64,000 nucleotides of DNA from Geopsychrobacter electrodiphilus DSM 16401 (GCF_000384395.1 NZ_ARWE01000001.1:3942501-4006500), one strand, 5' to 3'. Shown: positions 1-8,502, counted from the stretch's first letter. A program made the numbers and translations. Notes: a model not told the origin generated them from the letters alone.

Positions 1-770
1 AACAACTTGTTTTCATTTAAATTTTCTAGGTCAATTCTTTCAATAAACTCCTGGATATCATCAATACCAACTGAGCGTGCATATTCGTAAAATTGGGCAA
101 GGTTCGTTATCTTATTTGGGAGATAACAATCAATTACACGAGGTGTCTTTATGAATACGGTATGTGCTGACAATCTTTTTTGAATATTGCAGAGACCACC
201 CGTGACGATCAGATTTTTTCTTTCCTCGTAATATATAGCCCTGCTCAGATACGAAGTTTCTTTCTCGAGATAGGCATCAAGGACTTCGTTGAGATCGTAG
301 AGCATAAACCCAGAACAATGGTCATTCCGCATTGGCTCCCAGCCTTGGCTGTAGTCTAGCAACTCATTTGAAGCGGCCTTTTCAAGCCAGTCGACCAATT
401 GATTCAAAAGGCCATTCATCCACTCAGATTGCTGCAGTAGCTCTGAGGGATCACCCTCAAAGACGCAAGGATAGACACCCGTCTCCGAAGGGTTGATGTG
501 CGGAAAGCACCTAGGGAAATTGTCTCTCAACTTTATTTTGGGGGCTTTTAAGGGAAATAAGTCAGAAAATAGAAATAAAACCTCCTCCTTGCATTTAACC
601 CCGATATCCGTGATGCCGGCCCTAATGAAACGACTTGGCAAGCCGATGGAAACGACCGATGAAACAATAGCAATTTTGGATCCGCCTGAAGGGGCTATTT
701 CAGAAACTTCTTCAAACGCATTATGTTCTTGTATGTATTGAATTGCTTTTTCAAACCAAAATCTATCCAT
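1..770 (-). CDS. E2 (ubiquitin-conjugating)-like protein, partial, probably an E2-E1 fusion
   Basis: The frame is open from an ATG at 770 to the window edge (256 codons, no stop). Residues 1-135 resemble the prokaryotic E2/UBC fold: a helical start, a beta-rich middle, then HIN at 91-93 followed nine residues later by Cys102 in VYPCVFE. This spacing matches the HPN...Cys active site of E2 enzymes. Known prokaryotic E2 family A proteins are usually fused to a C-terminal E1 (ThiF) domain and are often carried on ICEs, so an E1 part may lie beyond the edge. The start overlaps the stop of the metallo-beta-lactamase gene by 8 bases, so they form one operon. The E2 call is inferred from motif and context; the E1 part is not visible. 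Confidence 0.68.
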   Translation of the reverse strand, partial: MDRFWFEKAIQYIQEHNAFEEVSEIAPSGGSKIAIVSSVVSIGLPSRFIRAGITDIGVKCKEEVLFLFSDLFPLKAPKIKLRDNFPRCFPHINPSETGVYPCVFEGDPSELLQQSEWMNGLLNQLVDWLEKAASNELLDYSQGWEPMRNDHCSGFMLYDLNEVLDAYLEKETSYLSRAIYYEERKNLIVTGGLCNIQKRLSAHTVFIKTPRVIDCYLPNKITNLAQFYEYARSVGIDDIQEFIERIDLENLNENKL

Positions 771-1926
771 GAGGATAAGCTTCTTTTGCTGATGCTAGGG
801 CCGCAACTGCAAGCTTAGATTTTTCTTTTATCCCTTTTTTTTGAGGACCAGCCCCAGTTAGGTTGAACTCAAGTGGTTCCGGTTTTTTTTCGCTAGGATT
901 CTCATTTGTACAGATGAACTGTTCCTTCCCAACAATAGTCACATACTCGTCTTTCGCGGATTCACTTGGTGGGTCTTGGTCTGCATCTTTAATGATTTTG
1001 CTTTGAGAGATAATAAATGCACCTTCCTTCTTCTGGCTCAAAGCGCTTAGCGCGTCTCCGCAAACCTTAGGATCATCATCGTCTGTTTGGCTGTCATACG
1101 AAATGGAGTGCCAGGAGCAGTGGTGAGGGGCAGTGAGGATGTCATACTCAAATATTTCGGGGCTATCCTTGTGCTTTCTCCAAAGTGATTCCCAGACAAG
1201 GCACTCTGCGTCGGCAGCCATAAGAAGTTTGTTGGTATATGTTCCTTGCGTGACTGATATTTGCATAACTATACTTTGGCGGTTTTTGTCTGTGAAGCAC
1301 TCTTCTTCCTCGCCTTGCTGCTTCTCAATCGGGCTTAAAATCAGCCCTTCTAGCTTAGAGGCTATGTCAAAGTTATTTATTTTATTGAAAGTGTCTCCAA
1401 CCTTGTAATTGATTTCCTCCAGACCGTTTGTTTTTCCGTCAGGGTCTTCTCCAACTATTATTGCCCTGTTTCCTTCGATCTGAATCTCGCCACTTTCTTC
1501 GAAGAGCGTTACCCTTCTCTTCATTTCCTTATTGAATACCTTTGCATCATTACACAGGGCGTAAGTGCTTGATGAGGGTTTCCAGAAATTATGACTACTC
1601 CAAAGCTCTCTAATGACAATTTTGAGCTCATCGTCTTTGTCATTGTAGTTTTCTAGTGGACCTACATGGAAATGCTCCTCAAAGCCCTTGAGATGATCTT
1701 CATGCCTATGAGTCAAAATAAAGGCATCTACGTAAGGCCTGCCATTTTTGTCTTTTGGCAGCCTATCTCTAAGTTCTAGGTTGATATCGCAGTGATCTGC
1801 AATAGCATCCTTTACAATAGAGCAATCAATCAAAACCACTGTTTCTTGGGCGTCATTTAATTTCAGTAAAACCATTCCACCGTTTTCAGATCCGACAGGG
1901 AAAAATGTGATAGTTGAATTAGCCAT
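763..1926 (-). CDS. Metallo-beta-lactamase-fold hydrolase (ComEC/Rec2-like) of the E2 operon
   Basis: 387 aa from the ATG at 1926, chosen because GAGGAGGG lies just upstream and the residues before it overlap the preceding gene. It starts with an MBL-type strand (ITFFPVGSENGGMVLLKL), then a LIDCS strand and the metal-binding THRHEDH motif near residue 80. Later acidic and histidine positions (DAECL, APHHCSWHS) fit the remaining MBL ligands. This is the ComEC-like branch. MBL proteins are reported next to prokaryotic E1/E2 genes, where their role is unclear. Its start overlaps the upstream membrane-protein gene by 8 bases and its stop overlaps the E2-like gene by 8, implying translational coupling. 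The substrate is unknown. Confidence 0.75.
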   Translation of the reverse strand: MANSTITFFPVGSENGGMVLLKLNDAQETVVLIDCSIVKDAIADHCDINLELRDRLPKDKNGRPYVDAFILTHRHEDHLKGFEEHFHVGPLENYNDKDDELKIVIRELWSSHNFWKPSSSTYALCNDAKVFNKEMKRRVTLFEESGEIQIEGNRAIIVGEDPDGKTNGLEEINYKVGDTFNKINNFDIASKLEGLILSPIEKQQGEEEECFTDKNRQSIVMQISVTQGTYTNKLLMAADAECLVWESLWRKHKDSPEIFEYDILTAPHHCSWHSISYDSQTDDDDPKVCGDALSALSQKKEGAFIISQSKIIKDADQDPPSESAKDEYVTIVGKEQFICTNENPSEKKPEPLEFNLTGAGPQKKGIKEKSKLAVAALASAKEAYPHG

Positions 1927-2647
1927 TGCCACCCTCCTCTTTCTTAACGAGAAAATCGTTGAAAAGACTGTCTGCATAGTAGAAAGCAAATTTATCGAGA
2001 ATAATTTTTCTAGATAAATATAAAGCAATAAAAATCATTGCAAAAACAATAAACAAACTCATTGCTTTAAAAGCATTTTCAGATCCATAAATTATTGAGC
2101 ATCCGATTGATCCAATTGCCCCCCACAACACACCACCGATAAGATTTCTAATAAATCCATAGCGAATATTATATTGGAAAGTCATAATTCCTCGCCCAAC
2201 ATAAGATCGTATATGCCCAACAGCTTCGCGAGCCTGTTGTCGTGCATTTTCGGGGTTCTCTATTTCTTCGGTAATCGAAGAAAATGTACAGCTAAATAAA
2301 TTTGAAATTATTGATCTTAAAAGCTCTTTTCTGTTTGATGAAATCAAGCCTCCGCTGTAAAGAAGCATTTCCGTAGTAGGGAATCTTTCACCGCCCTTTC
2401 CAAAAACATTTTCTTCGATCCAATGTTTTCCAAAACTGCACTGCACCTGAACAAGGGCGATCATGACAATCAAAGAGAGGCTTAGATCAGCCACAACAAC
2501 CATCCAGCCAACATTCGCAATCAACTCGTTCCAAAATGTATTCCCTAAGAATAAAACTAAGAAATGAACAAGGGGTGTAACCGATAAAAATGTTGGTATA
2601 TACCTCGCCTTCACCTCGTATTCATCCCACCATGTAGGCTTGCTCAT
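1919..2647 (-). CDS. Predicted multi-pass membrane protein, first gene of the E2/MBL operon
   Basis: 242 aa. Two hydrophobic segments near the N terminus (about 18-36 and 46-66) and two near the C terminus (about 165-185 and 190-210) flank a soluble helical middle of about 100 residues. This is reminiscent of SLATT-type 2TM effectors, but no family motif can be read with confidence. It is the promoter-proximal gene of a three-gene leftward operon with MBL and E2-like proteins. In a defence reading it would be the membrane effector or sensor. The start ATG at 2647 has GGAGAC upstream. The gene is AT-rich compared with the maintenance region, as expected of accessory cargo. Confidence 0.6.
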   Translation of the reverse strand: MSKPTWWDEYEVKARYIPTFLSVTPLVHFLVLFLGNTFWNELIANVGWMVVVADLSLSLIVMIALVQVQCSFGKHWIEENVFGKGGERFPTTEMLLYSGGLISSNRKELLRSIISNLFSCTFSSITEEIENPENARQQAREAVGHIRSYVGRGIMTFQYNIRYGFIRNLIGGVLWGAIGSIGCSIIYGSENAFKAMSLFIVFAMIFIALYLSRKIILDKFAFYYADSLFNDFLVKKEEGGNG

Positions 2648-2930
2648 CTTGAAGCGTCTCCTTTGTCTATCGAAATAAAATACAAAAGGGTTCTACCCCG
2701 AATTTACGGGCACTTCAAGATAGCCTATGTTTCTTATTGAATTCTTACAAGTTATCTCACTGTCACATGAATCATTCATTTTGACTAAATTCAATATTCT
2801 TGAATGTCCTGCCTGATAAATAAGAAATCTCGTCGTTAGGATTCCTACTCTCTGTACAAGCGGTAATCCTTGACGAAACCTACACAATATAAGAGTATTC
2901 ATCCCAAGGGGGGCAAATGCTCGCCTATTT

Positions 2931-2970
2931 AAGCCCGGTCACACACCCCCTCCGTGATCGGGCTTTTTTA
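2931..2970. terminator. Strong hairpin between umuC and the E2 operon
   Basis: AAGCCCGGTCAC pairs with GTGATCGGGCTT (12 pairs with one G-U) around an 11-base loop, followed on the + side by a run of six T. The T-run is on the + side, yet umuC arrives from the right on the - strand, where only TTAAAT follows. It may work in both directions. Bases 2648-2930 to its left contain no gene I can support; the promoter of the leftward E2 operon should be there. Confidence 0.5.
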
Positions 2971-2988
2971 AAGCATCTTTTCCGTGAC

Positions 2989-4251
2989 TTATTTTACTGC
3001 CGGAATATTATCCCAGCGAGTAGTATAAGCAGGCGAGATATTAGCCTGCTTCATAAACCAATCTTTTGTTGGACGTTGACCGCCGAACCAGACCTTCCCC
3101 TTACCACTGTGGTTGATGGCATCTACGGCTTGCATCAATGTGTCATTCTGTTGCCGAGTGGCTTGGCTGTCAAACAGGTTGAGCTGCACATGAACCGGTG
3201 AGCAGAAGTCTCCGAGCATGACACCGCCCTTGGCGTAGCGGTAGCCATCCTTCCAGATCATATCGAATAGACGCGTTACCAATCCTAGAATGTTGCGGGT
3301 GTCAGAGCTTGGACAGGTTAACTTGCCGGTTGCTGCGTTGTCGTAGCTGGGACCTGATTTGTCAAAGGCGCTGGTGCGGATAAACACATGAACCATGAGC
3401 GCAAGTTGGCCCTCGTTGCGGAGCTTCTCCGTGGCCCTGGCCGCGAACTCACAGATACACTCCCTCAAGTCAGCGTAGCTCGTCAGCTTCTCCCCGAACG
3501 ACCGCGAGCACATGATCTGCTGCTTGGCTGCCGAAGTCTCCTCCAGGTCAATACAACTTTTCCCGTTCAGTTCACAGACCGTGCGCTCAAGAACCACGGA
3601 ATAGCGTTGCCGAACGCGCCGCGTGTCCATCTGAGCCAACTGCAGGGCTGTGGTGATGCCTTGCTGCTGCAGGCTGAGGGTATGCTTGCGTCCGACACCC
3701 CACACCTCTGAAACGTGGGTGATCCCGAGCAGCTTTTTTTGCCGTTGGGTCTCTCTGAGGTCTACCACTCCCTGAGTCGCCTTGAATTTCTTGGCGCCAT
3801 AATTGGCAAGTTTAGCCAAGGTCTTGGTGGGTGCAATACCAACACAGACCGGAACGCCAACGTGTTGGACCACCGTTGAGCGGATCTTCTGCCCGTACTC
3901 GCTGAGTGCTGACATTCCCGAGAGATCAAGAAAGGCTTCATCGATGGAGTAAACTTCGACGTGTGGACTGAACTGCTCCAGCGTCCGCATCACCCGGGCG
4001 GAGACATCACCATAGAGAGTGTAGTTAGATGAAAAGACCTGAATACCATGTCGCTTGATCTGGTCGATCACTTTGAACAGGGGCACGCCCATCTTGATCC
4101 CCAGGTCCTTAGCCTCTTGGCTGCGGGCGACAATGCAACCATCATTGTTAGAGAGGACAACAATCGGGACGTTTTTCAAATCGGGCCGAAATAGACGCTC
4201 ACAACTGGCGTAGAAATTATTGCAGTCGACGATGGCAAATGTACGGTTCAT
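2989..4251 (-). CDS. umuC: DNA polymerase V catalytic subunit UmuC (Y family)
   Basis: 420 aa, the usual UmuC length. The Y-family signature is complete: FAIVDCNNFYASCER at the N terminus with catalytic Asp9, LSNNDGCIVARS at about 33-44, and YSIDEAFLDL at 101-110 with the Asp104/Glu105 pair. Little-finger and C-terminal regions follow, ending in the typical UmuC tail. UmuC performs error-prone translesion synthesis with processed UmuD. The start ATG overlaps the end of umuD by 4 bases. Polymerase V operons are common ICE and plasmid cargo; with the SRAP gene next door this is a DNA-damage module. Confidence 0.96.
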   Translation of the reverse strand: MNRTFAIVDCNNFYASCERLFRPDLKNVPIVVLSNNDGCIVARSQEAKDLGIKMGVPLFKVIDQIKRHGIQVFSSNYTLYGDVSARVMRTLEQFSPHVEVYSIDEAFLDLSGMSALSEYGQKIRSTVVQHVGVPVCVGIAPTKTLAKLANYGAKKFKATQGVVDLRETQRQKKLLGITHVSEVWGVGRKHTLSLQQQGITTALQLAQMDTRRVRQRYSVVLERTVCELNGKSCIDLEETSAAKQQIMCSRSFGEKLTSYADLRECICEFAARATEKLRNEGQLALMVHVFIRTSAFDKSGPSYDNAATGKLTCPSSDTRNILGLVTRLFDMIWKDGYRYAKGGVMLGDFCSPVHVQLNLFDSQATRQQNDTLMQAVDAINHSGKGKVWFGGQRPTKDWFMKQANISPAYTTRWDNIPAVK

Positions 4252-4679
4252 GAGTGGCGCAGGCTATGGACGACCGTGGTTGCAACCCCAAAGACTTCAA
4301 GATCAGCATCTTCAGGTAGGTCGATGGGCGCAAGTAAACAGTTCATCGGGACCAGTCTCATCTTGGGTTTCGTTTCCAGCATTTTAACCGTCAACTCACC
4401 ATTCACTGAGACGATCACAATGTCGCCATGAGACGCGCTAATGGATCGATCAACAACCAGAACATCTCCAGGAAAGATTCCAGCTTCTATCATCGAGTCA
4501 CCCGTCGCCCTAACGAAGTAGGTAGCCGAAGGATTCTTGATGCAGAGGTCATTGAGATCAAGTTTCTGTTCACAATAATCGGTAGCTGGGCTAGGAAAAC
4601 CTGCCGCCACAGCGTCTGAGAATAACGGGATGTCAAGTTGCTCAAACTCCCCACTTTCACCGACATTTACAACTGACAT
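4248..4679 (-). CDS. umuD: UmuD, self-cleaving polymerase V accessory protein (S24)
   Basis: 143 aa. The cleavage site is AAGFPSP with the Ala26-Gly27 bond. The catalytic Ser62 is in GDSM and the catalytic Lys99 in ELTVKML, as in the LexA/UmuD S24 family. RecA-stimulated self-cleavage gives UmuD', which joins UmuC. The start ATG has GGAGAGG just upstream. SOS control is expected, but I could not assign a LexA box with confidence; a perfect 16-bp dyad lies about 90 bases upstream. Confidence 0.95.
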   Translation of the reverse strand: MSVVNVGESGEFEQLDIPLFSDAVAAGFPSPATDYCEQKLDLNDLCIKNPSATYFVRATGDSMIEAGIFPGDVLVVDRSISASHGDIVIVSVNGELTVKMLETKPKMRLVPMNCLLAPIDLPEDADLEVFGVATTVVHSLRHS

Positions 4680-4768
4680 TGCCTCTCCTAGTCTCCAGTC
4701 CTAATGCTTTACAAACAGCTAACAACACCTATTGTCATCTTAAGTCACTACGGTGCGACATGGGGCAT

Positions 4769-4784
4769 TATTTTCAGGAAAATA
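4769..4784. promoter_or_regulatory. Perfect dyad TATTTTCAGGAAAATA upstream of umuDC
   Basis: Two 7-base arms (TATTTTC/GAAAATA) around a 2-base centre lie between umuD and the SRAP gene, in the upstream region of umuDC. It could be an operator for the DNA-damage genes. No other copy was noticed, so the function is open. Confidence 0.3.
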
Positions 4785-4826
4785 GATGGAAGCGCTTGGA
4801 CTGGACGATAGCCAATAGATTATCTG

Positions 4827-5492
4827 CTAAACAGGCAGGATACAGGCAGGAGAATCTGTGCTGACATGATTCACCGTATTGGCAACGACATACTCCTCAA
4901 GCAGATCGGATGGATAAGGCAGGAACAGTTCAGCGAGATTAGCAATATCGTTATTGTCACGACTCAGCCAGCGATTGAACTCGTCGTTGTGCAGGAGCAC
5001 GGGCATTCGGTCATGAATCTTTTTCACCAGAGCGTTGGCAGTCGTCGTCAGTACCGTGCATGTTTCAATGAGCTCACCTGTTGGTGATTTCCAGCTCTCC
5101 CACAGACCCGCCATCGCCATGAGATCGCCGCCACGAAGTCTTATGTAATGGGGTATTTTTTCTTTCCCTACCTTTTCCCATTCGTAGAACCCACTTGCCG
5201 GGATAAGGCAGCGCCTGGTGCGCAATGCTTGTTTGAAGGATGGCTTTTCATGTGCGGTTTCACTGCGAGCATTGATCATCTTGTGGCCGATAGAGGTGTC
5301 TTTCGCCCATGAAGGAATCAATCCCCATCGTAGTTGCACCAGTTCTCGAGTTTCAGCTTTGTTCTGTCGAACAGCAACGACCTGCTGACTTGGGGCAATA
5401 TTGTACCGATGATTCAATACTGGTGGAGAGGTCAGCCGGTAGGCGTCCATTAACTGATCAGGAGATGCTTCTAGTACAAATCGGCCACACAT
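4827..5492 (-). CDS. SRAP-domain abasic-site crosslinking protein (YedK/HMCES family)
   Basis: 221 aa. The start is placed at 5492 so that the protein begins MCGRF, because in this family Cys2 becomes N-terminal and forms the thiazolidine crosslink with abasic sites in ssDNA. A longer in-frame start at 5528 would bury Cys2. Other family features: the NIAPSQ segment, NARSET at about 74-79, GFYEW at 101-105 with the conserved Glu, and HDRMPVLL with the catalytic His. SRAP proteins shield abasic sites in single-stranded DNA, which fits a conjugative element that moves as ssDNA. It lies just upstream of umuDC in the same direction. Confidence 0.93.
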   Translation of the reverse strand: MCGRFVLEASPDQLMDAYRLTSPPVLNHRYNIAPSQQVVAVRQNKAETRELVQLRWGLIPSWAKDTSIGHKMINARSETAHEKPSFKQALRTRRCLIPASGFYEWEKVGKEKIPHYIRLRGGDLMAMAGLWESWKSPTGELIETCTVLTTTANALVKKIHDRMPVLLHNDEFNRWLSRDNNDIANLAELFLPYPSDLLEEYVVANTVNHVSTDSPACILPV

Positions 5493-6085
5493 GGTTTTGA
5501 GGATAGTAGTAATCTCAAGGATGCGCAACGATGAAGCTTAATTTTCGAGATGTATCTGTCGCCAAACTCCCATGCAGGTAAAAAGGGTTGCCAGATCATC
5601 GGCTGTTTTATTCAGAGAACCTTTCAAAGGGTCAACTCTGAGCCATTGCAATGGGTACATTTAGATGGTCCTTTTTCTCAGCATCCGCCCACCCCGAAAA
5701 CCCGGTCGTTTCAGGGCGGGGAAAAGCTAGAAGATGCATCGGTCTTGACAGAAACAAAAAAGATCTTAAAATAGAAGTCATTATTCCACTCTATTTTTTA
5801 GAGACTTCTGCATTGCAGAACAAACTTTCAAGGAAAGCCCTTGATCGAAAAACCCCAGGCATGGGACGTATCATTACAGGGAGAAACCGAAGCCCGGTGA
5901 TCCAATCCACACGCAACCGTGGACTCCCCTGTATGCTGTAACGCCGCACCACATTTCCACCGTGGTTTTTCTTGACGGCTGACAGTTTTATCGTGCGATT
6001 TTTCTCACAGCGCACTCACATACCCAATATCCAACCTCACCCGTTTTGGCGACTGCCTCAATGGGTTTTTTCATATCTGCACATC
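5493..6085. other. Gene-poor stretch and long leader upstream of ssb
   Basis: Nearly 600 bases without a convincing gene. It holds a CCGCCC...GGGCGG dyad near 5686-5720, a sigma-70-like promoter at 5745-5772, and a small AGAAGTC/GACTTCT hairpin at about 5774-5810 just after the predicted start point. Short reading frames here lack ribosome sites. It probably contains the main rightward promoter of the ssb-bet operon and a long 5' untranslated region. Confidence 0.4.
5745..5772 (+). promoter_or_regulatory. Sigma-70-type promoter for the ssb-bet region
   Basis: TTGACA at 5745-5750 and TAAAAT at 5767-5772, separated by 16 bases, with an A-rich spacer. It faces ssb, whose start is about 400 bases downstream. 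Confidence 0.5.
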
Positions 6086-6172
6086 GACCCATCCCTGCCG
6101 GGAGGAGAAATCTTCCCCGTCGTGGGGTGGACTCCTTTTGGCTGGGGAAACCCAACAGAAAGGAGAAACACG
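6086..6172 (+). promoter_or_regulatory. Structured leader 1 (radC-motif-like) before ssb
   Basis: Purine-rich strand GGAGGAG (6101-6107), inner hairpin CCCC/GGGG (6115-6127), then CTCCTTTT (6132-6139). The last can pair either with GGAGGAG or with the ribosome site AAAGGAG (6159-6165). This is the first of ten similar leaders in the region. Confidence 0.55.
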
Positions 6173-6577
6173 ATGTACAACAAGGTTCAACTGATTGGCA
6201 ATTTAGGCAAAGACCCCGAACTGCGCTACACCCCTTCCGGGACTGCTGTTGCAACATTTCCACTGGCAACATCAGAGAAGCGCAAAAGCAAAGACGGGGA
6301 AGTCGTTGAAAAAACGGAATGGCATAAGATCGTCACCTGGCGCTTACTTGCTGAACATTGCCACGATTATCTTCTGAAGGGACGACTGATCTTTGTCGAA
6401 GGCAAGATCCAGACGCGCTCCTATGAAGACCGAGACGGAAACAAACGTTACGTCACGGAAATCATCGCTGACCAGGTAAAATTTCTGGAAAAATGCGAAA
6501 TCCAAACAGGAGAATCATCACCCGCCCTACATCAGTCAAACGACAATGGCTGGACCGATGAGGACCCTCAATTCTAA
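6173..6577 (+). CDS. ssb: Single-stranded DNA-binding protein
   Basis: 134 aa. The ATG at 6173 was chosen because it follows AGGAGAAACACG and starts the conserved MYNKVQLIGNLGKDPELRY. The OB fold covers residues 1-105, including KTEWHKIV and GRLIFVEGKIQTRSY. A short linker leads to the acidic tip DEDPQF, the partner-binding tail. It coats ssDNA during conjugative entry and Bet-mediated annealing. An ssb-bet-exonuclease order is also known in SXT/R391 ICEs. The gene carries its own structured leader. Confidence 0.96.
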   Translation: MYNKVQLIGNLGKDPELRYTPSGTAVATFPLATSEKRKSKDGEVVEKTEWHKIVTWRLLAEHCHDYLLKGRLIFVEGKIQTRSYEDRDGNKRYVTEIIADQVKFLEKCEIQTGESSPALHQSNDNGWTDEDPQF

Positions 6578-6597
6578 TCTCTGATCAACAGTTGTAA

Positions 6598-6682
6598 CCC
6601 ACCCCGCAGGGGAGACATTCTCTCCCTGCCAGGGGAAAACTGTCTCCCCTGTTCGGCATCAGCCAACAGAAAAGGAGACATT
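6598..6682 (+). promoter_or_regulatory. Structured leader 2 before bet
   Basis: GGGGAGACA (6609-6617) pairs perfectly with TGTCTCCCC (6641-6649) around an inner CCC...GGG hairpin. The ribosome site AGGAGACA (6673-6680) can also pair with TGTCTCCCC, giving two exclusive folds. A small hairpin CTGTT..GGC/GCC..AACAG lies between. Confidence 0.65.
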
Positions 6683-7702
6683 ATGACAACGCAACTCGCC
6701 ATCAGAAGCAATCAAGCCACTTCTCTGTCTATTCTGGACGAGGAGAAGATCACACTTGTCAAAAGAACAATCTGCAAAGGGGCCACCGATGATGAGCTTC
6801 AGCTCTTCGTCAACCAGTGTAACCGCACCGGCCTTGACCCCTTCTCCCGACAGATCCACGCCATCAAACGCTGGGACTCAAGTGAACAACGTGAAGTTAT
6901 GTCCATTCAGACCTCGATTGATGGTTTCCGGCTGATTGCAGAGCGTACCGGCAAATATGCTGGTCAGCTCGGCCCTTTTTGGTGTGGGAAAAATGGAGAC
7001 TGGCAAGAAGTATGGATTCAAGATGCACCTCCGCTTGCTGCGAAGGTTGCTGTTTTACGGTCCGATTTCAAAGAACCCCTTTGGTCCGTTGCACGGTTCA
7101 ACACCTACGCGCAAAAAACCAAGAAGGGAGAACTTACTCGTTTCTGGAGATCCATGCCCGATCTGATGATCGCCAAGGTTGCTGAAGCACTGGCCATCAG
7201 ACGAGCCTTCCCACAGGAATTGTCCGGCCTTTACGTCGAAGAAGAAATGGACCAGGCTGGCCCTTCTGTCGAGAAATCTCCATCGAACACGAACAATCAG
7301 ACTCCCTCCTTGTCAAACACTCCGCCACCAACCGATCCCAGAGAAGGTGAAATCCTGATCTCCAACGGTCAGATCAAAACCCTGGAGCGAATGGTGAAGG
7401 AAGCAGGAGCGGACCAGACAAAATTTCTTAAATATCTGGATATCAGATCTTTCGAGGAATTGCCGCACAGCCAGTACACACAGGCTATTGACGCTCTCAA
7501 GCGGAAGCAGGAAGGAAAACCGATCCAGCCGCCGCAGAGTATAGATGCTGTCCTGTCTGCGCTGGCGGCCCACAAGATCGAAGCAAAGCTGTCCGAAGAT
7601 GGAAAAACCATCTATGCAGACTCCTATGAACATCGGAATCTGCTTCGTCAGATGGGTTTCCGTTGGGACAAATCCATGAAGAGCTGGTATCTGACCGTCT
7701 AA
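6683..7702 (+). CDS. bet: Bet/RecT-family single-strand annealing protein
   Basis: 339 aa. The first 200 residues match the lambda Bet/RecT family: [18 protein letters not shown], then [17 protein letters not shown], a central [20 protein letters not shown] stretch, and [18 protein letters not shown]. The C-terminal 140 residues are a Pro/Ser/Asn linker followed by a small domain ending [14 protein letters not shown], not typical of lambda Bet. It anneals complementary ssDNA with the nuclease encoded at 8503. Start ATG at 6683 with AAGGAGACA upstream. Confidence 0.92.
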   Translation: MTTQLAIRSNQATSLSILDEEKITLVKRTICKGATDDELQLFVNQCNRTGLDPFSRQIHAIKRWDSSEQREVMSIQTSIDGFRLIAERTGKYAGQLGPFWCGKNGDWQEVWIQDAPPLAAKVAVLRSDFKEPLWSVARFNTYAQKTKKGELTRFWRSMPDLMIAKVAEALAIRRAFPQELSGLYVEEEMDQAGPSVEKSPSNTNNQTPSLSNTPPPTDPREGEILISNGQIKTLERMVKEAGADQTKFLKYLDIRSFEELPHSQYTQAIDALKRKQEGKPIQPPQSIDAVLSALAAHKIEAKLSEDGKTIYADSYEHRNLLRQMGFRWDKSMKSWYLTV

Positions 7703-7737
7703 CATCGACCGGCAGCACCAGATAACTGAACGATCCA

Positions 7738-7820
7738 CCCTTCACCGGGGAGACAACATTCTCCCTAGTCGGGGTGTGCCCTGTCTCCCCTGTGCTCAAC
7801 ACAGACAAGGAGACAAAACC
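7738..7820 (+). promoter_or_regulatory. Structured leader 3 before the small membrane protein gene
   Basis: GGGGAGACA (7747-7755) pairs with TGTCTCCCC (7782-7790), with inner hairpin CCC/GGG. The ribosome site AGGAGACA (7808-7815) repeats the 5' strand exactly, so it competes for the same partner. A CTGTG/CACAG mini-hairpin lies between. Confidence 0.65.
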
Positions 7821-7937
7821 ATGATCGAAAACACCATTTACGCACTCGCCAATGTCCGCATCAAAAACATCCTGACCGGCACTATCCTCGGCTCCTGCAT
7901 TGTTGCTGCTGTTTGCATCGCAGGAGGTTCGATGTGA
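7821..7937 (+). CDS. Small single-pass membrane protein (38 aa)
   Basis: ATG at 7821 follows AGGAGACA. A charged start (MIENTIYALANVRIKN) leads into one transmembrane helix rich in Gly, Ala, Ile and Cys at about 17-35. The stop TGA overlaps the GTG start of the next gene, so the two are translationally coupled. No family recognised. The strong ribosome site and dedicated leader support it as a real gene. Confidence 0.6.
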   Translation: MIENTIYALANVRIKNILTGTILGSCIVAAVCIAGGSM

Positions 7938-8128
7938 GTCGTCCAGGACGATTAATACCTACTGTCACCAGAGGAAAAACATTTCACGATCATCTGACCT
8001 GTGAAACCTGCCTGACCAACTTCCCCGTAGGGGTTGACGGAAGAGCAAGATGTAACAGCCACAAGATTGCGAAATGCCCCTGGTGTCGTCCTGATTCCCA
8101 TCCCTGGAAAGCTGGACGAGGTATTTAG
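7934..8128 (+). CDS. Small cysteine-rich, probably zinc-binding protein
   Basis: 64 aa from GTG at 7934, preferred over the upstream ATG at 7913 because AGGAGG (7922-7926) sits 7 bases before it and it overlaps the previous stop in the ATGTGA pattern. It has CETC, a single Cys in ARCNSH and CPWC, a likely zinc ribbon of two CxxC knuckles. No enzyme motif is seen. It may bind DNA or a protein partner. It is coupled with the 38-aa membrane protein. Confidence 0.6.
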   Translation: MSRPGRLIPTVTRGKTFHDHLTCETCLTNFPVGVDGRARCNSHKIAKCPWCRPDSHPWKAGRGI

Positions 8129-8137
8129 GAGGACTTG

Positions 8138-8410
8138 ATGAAAACGAAACTTTATCGCATCGAAAGAATCAGTGAGAGTTGGGAACGACGTATTGTTGCA
8201 GGAGGGTTTGTCCAGCATCGGGAGATTTATCAGGATGGAAGCAGGGGGCCGTGGCAGTTTTACGTCTCCAGCTTCGACTCCACCCCGGCTGGTCAATATG
8301 GAACCTGTGAAGTTGCAACAATCAACGGCCTCACCACAGTCCCAATCGACCCTGACAATCATATCAAGGTCAATCGCCGCTGGCATAGCCGTAGGCATTG
8401 GGACCACTAA
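8138..8410 (+). CDS. Hypothetical protein (90 aa)
   Basis: ATG at 8138 follows AGGAGG (8127-8132). The protein starts MKTKLYRIERISESWERRIV and is basic and aromatic, with a His/Arg-rich end (NRRWHSRRHWDH). No signal peptide or membrane segment. It lies 9 bases after the zinc-binding protein gene, probably in the same transcript. Family not recognised. Confidence 0.6.
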   Translation: MKTKLYRIERISESWERRIVAGGFVQHREIYQDGSRGPWQFYVSSFDSTPAGQYGTCEVATINGLTTVPIDPDNHIKVNRRWHSRRHWDH

Positions 8411-8426
8411 TCACCTACAAACAACA

Positions 8427-8502
8427 CCAACCCCACGGGGCGGATCAGACATCCCCTCGCAGGGTTTTCTGTGTCCGCCCCATCTTTTGACGGGAGACGG
8501 AC
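8427..8502 (+). promoter_or_regulatory. Structured leader 4 before the nuclease gene
   Basis: GGGGCGGA (8437-8444) pairs with TCCGCCCC (8474-8481), with inner CCC/GGG hairpin. TGTCCG (8472-8477) also matches CGGACA at 8498-8503, directly at the start codon. The stem sequence differs from leaders 2 and 3, yet both pairings are kept. Confidence 0.6.

Noticed and set aside
493-741. A rightward 82-codon frame at the left edge
   Set aside because: It lies antisense to the E2-like gene, which is open over the full stretch and overlaps its neighbour in operon style.
2917-3201. A rightward frame across the terminator and umuC end
   Set aside because: It contains the hairpin and is antisense to the conserved end of UmuC.
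6609-6649. Leader hairpins read as intrinsic terminators
   Set aside because: No T-run follows the stems, and each is placed just before a ribosome site, so a leader role fits better.
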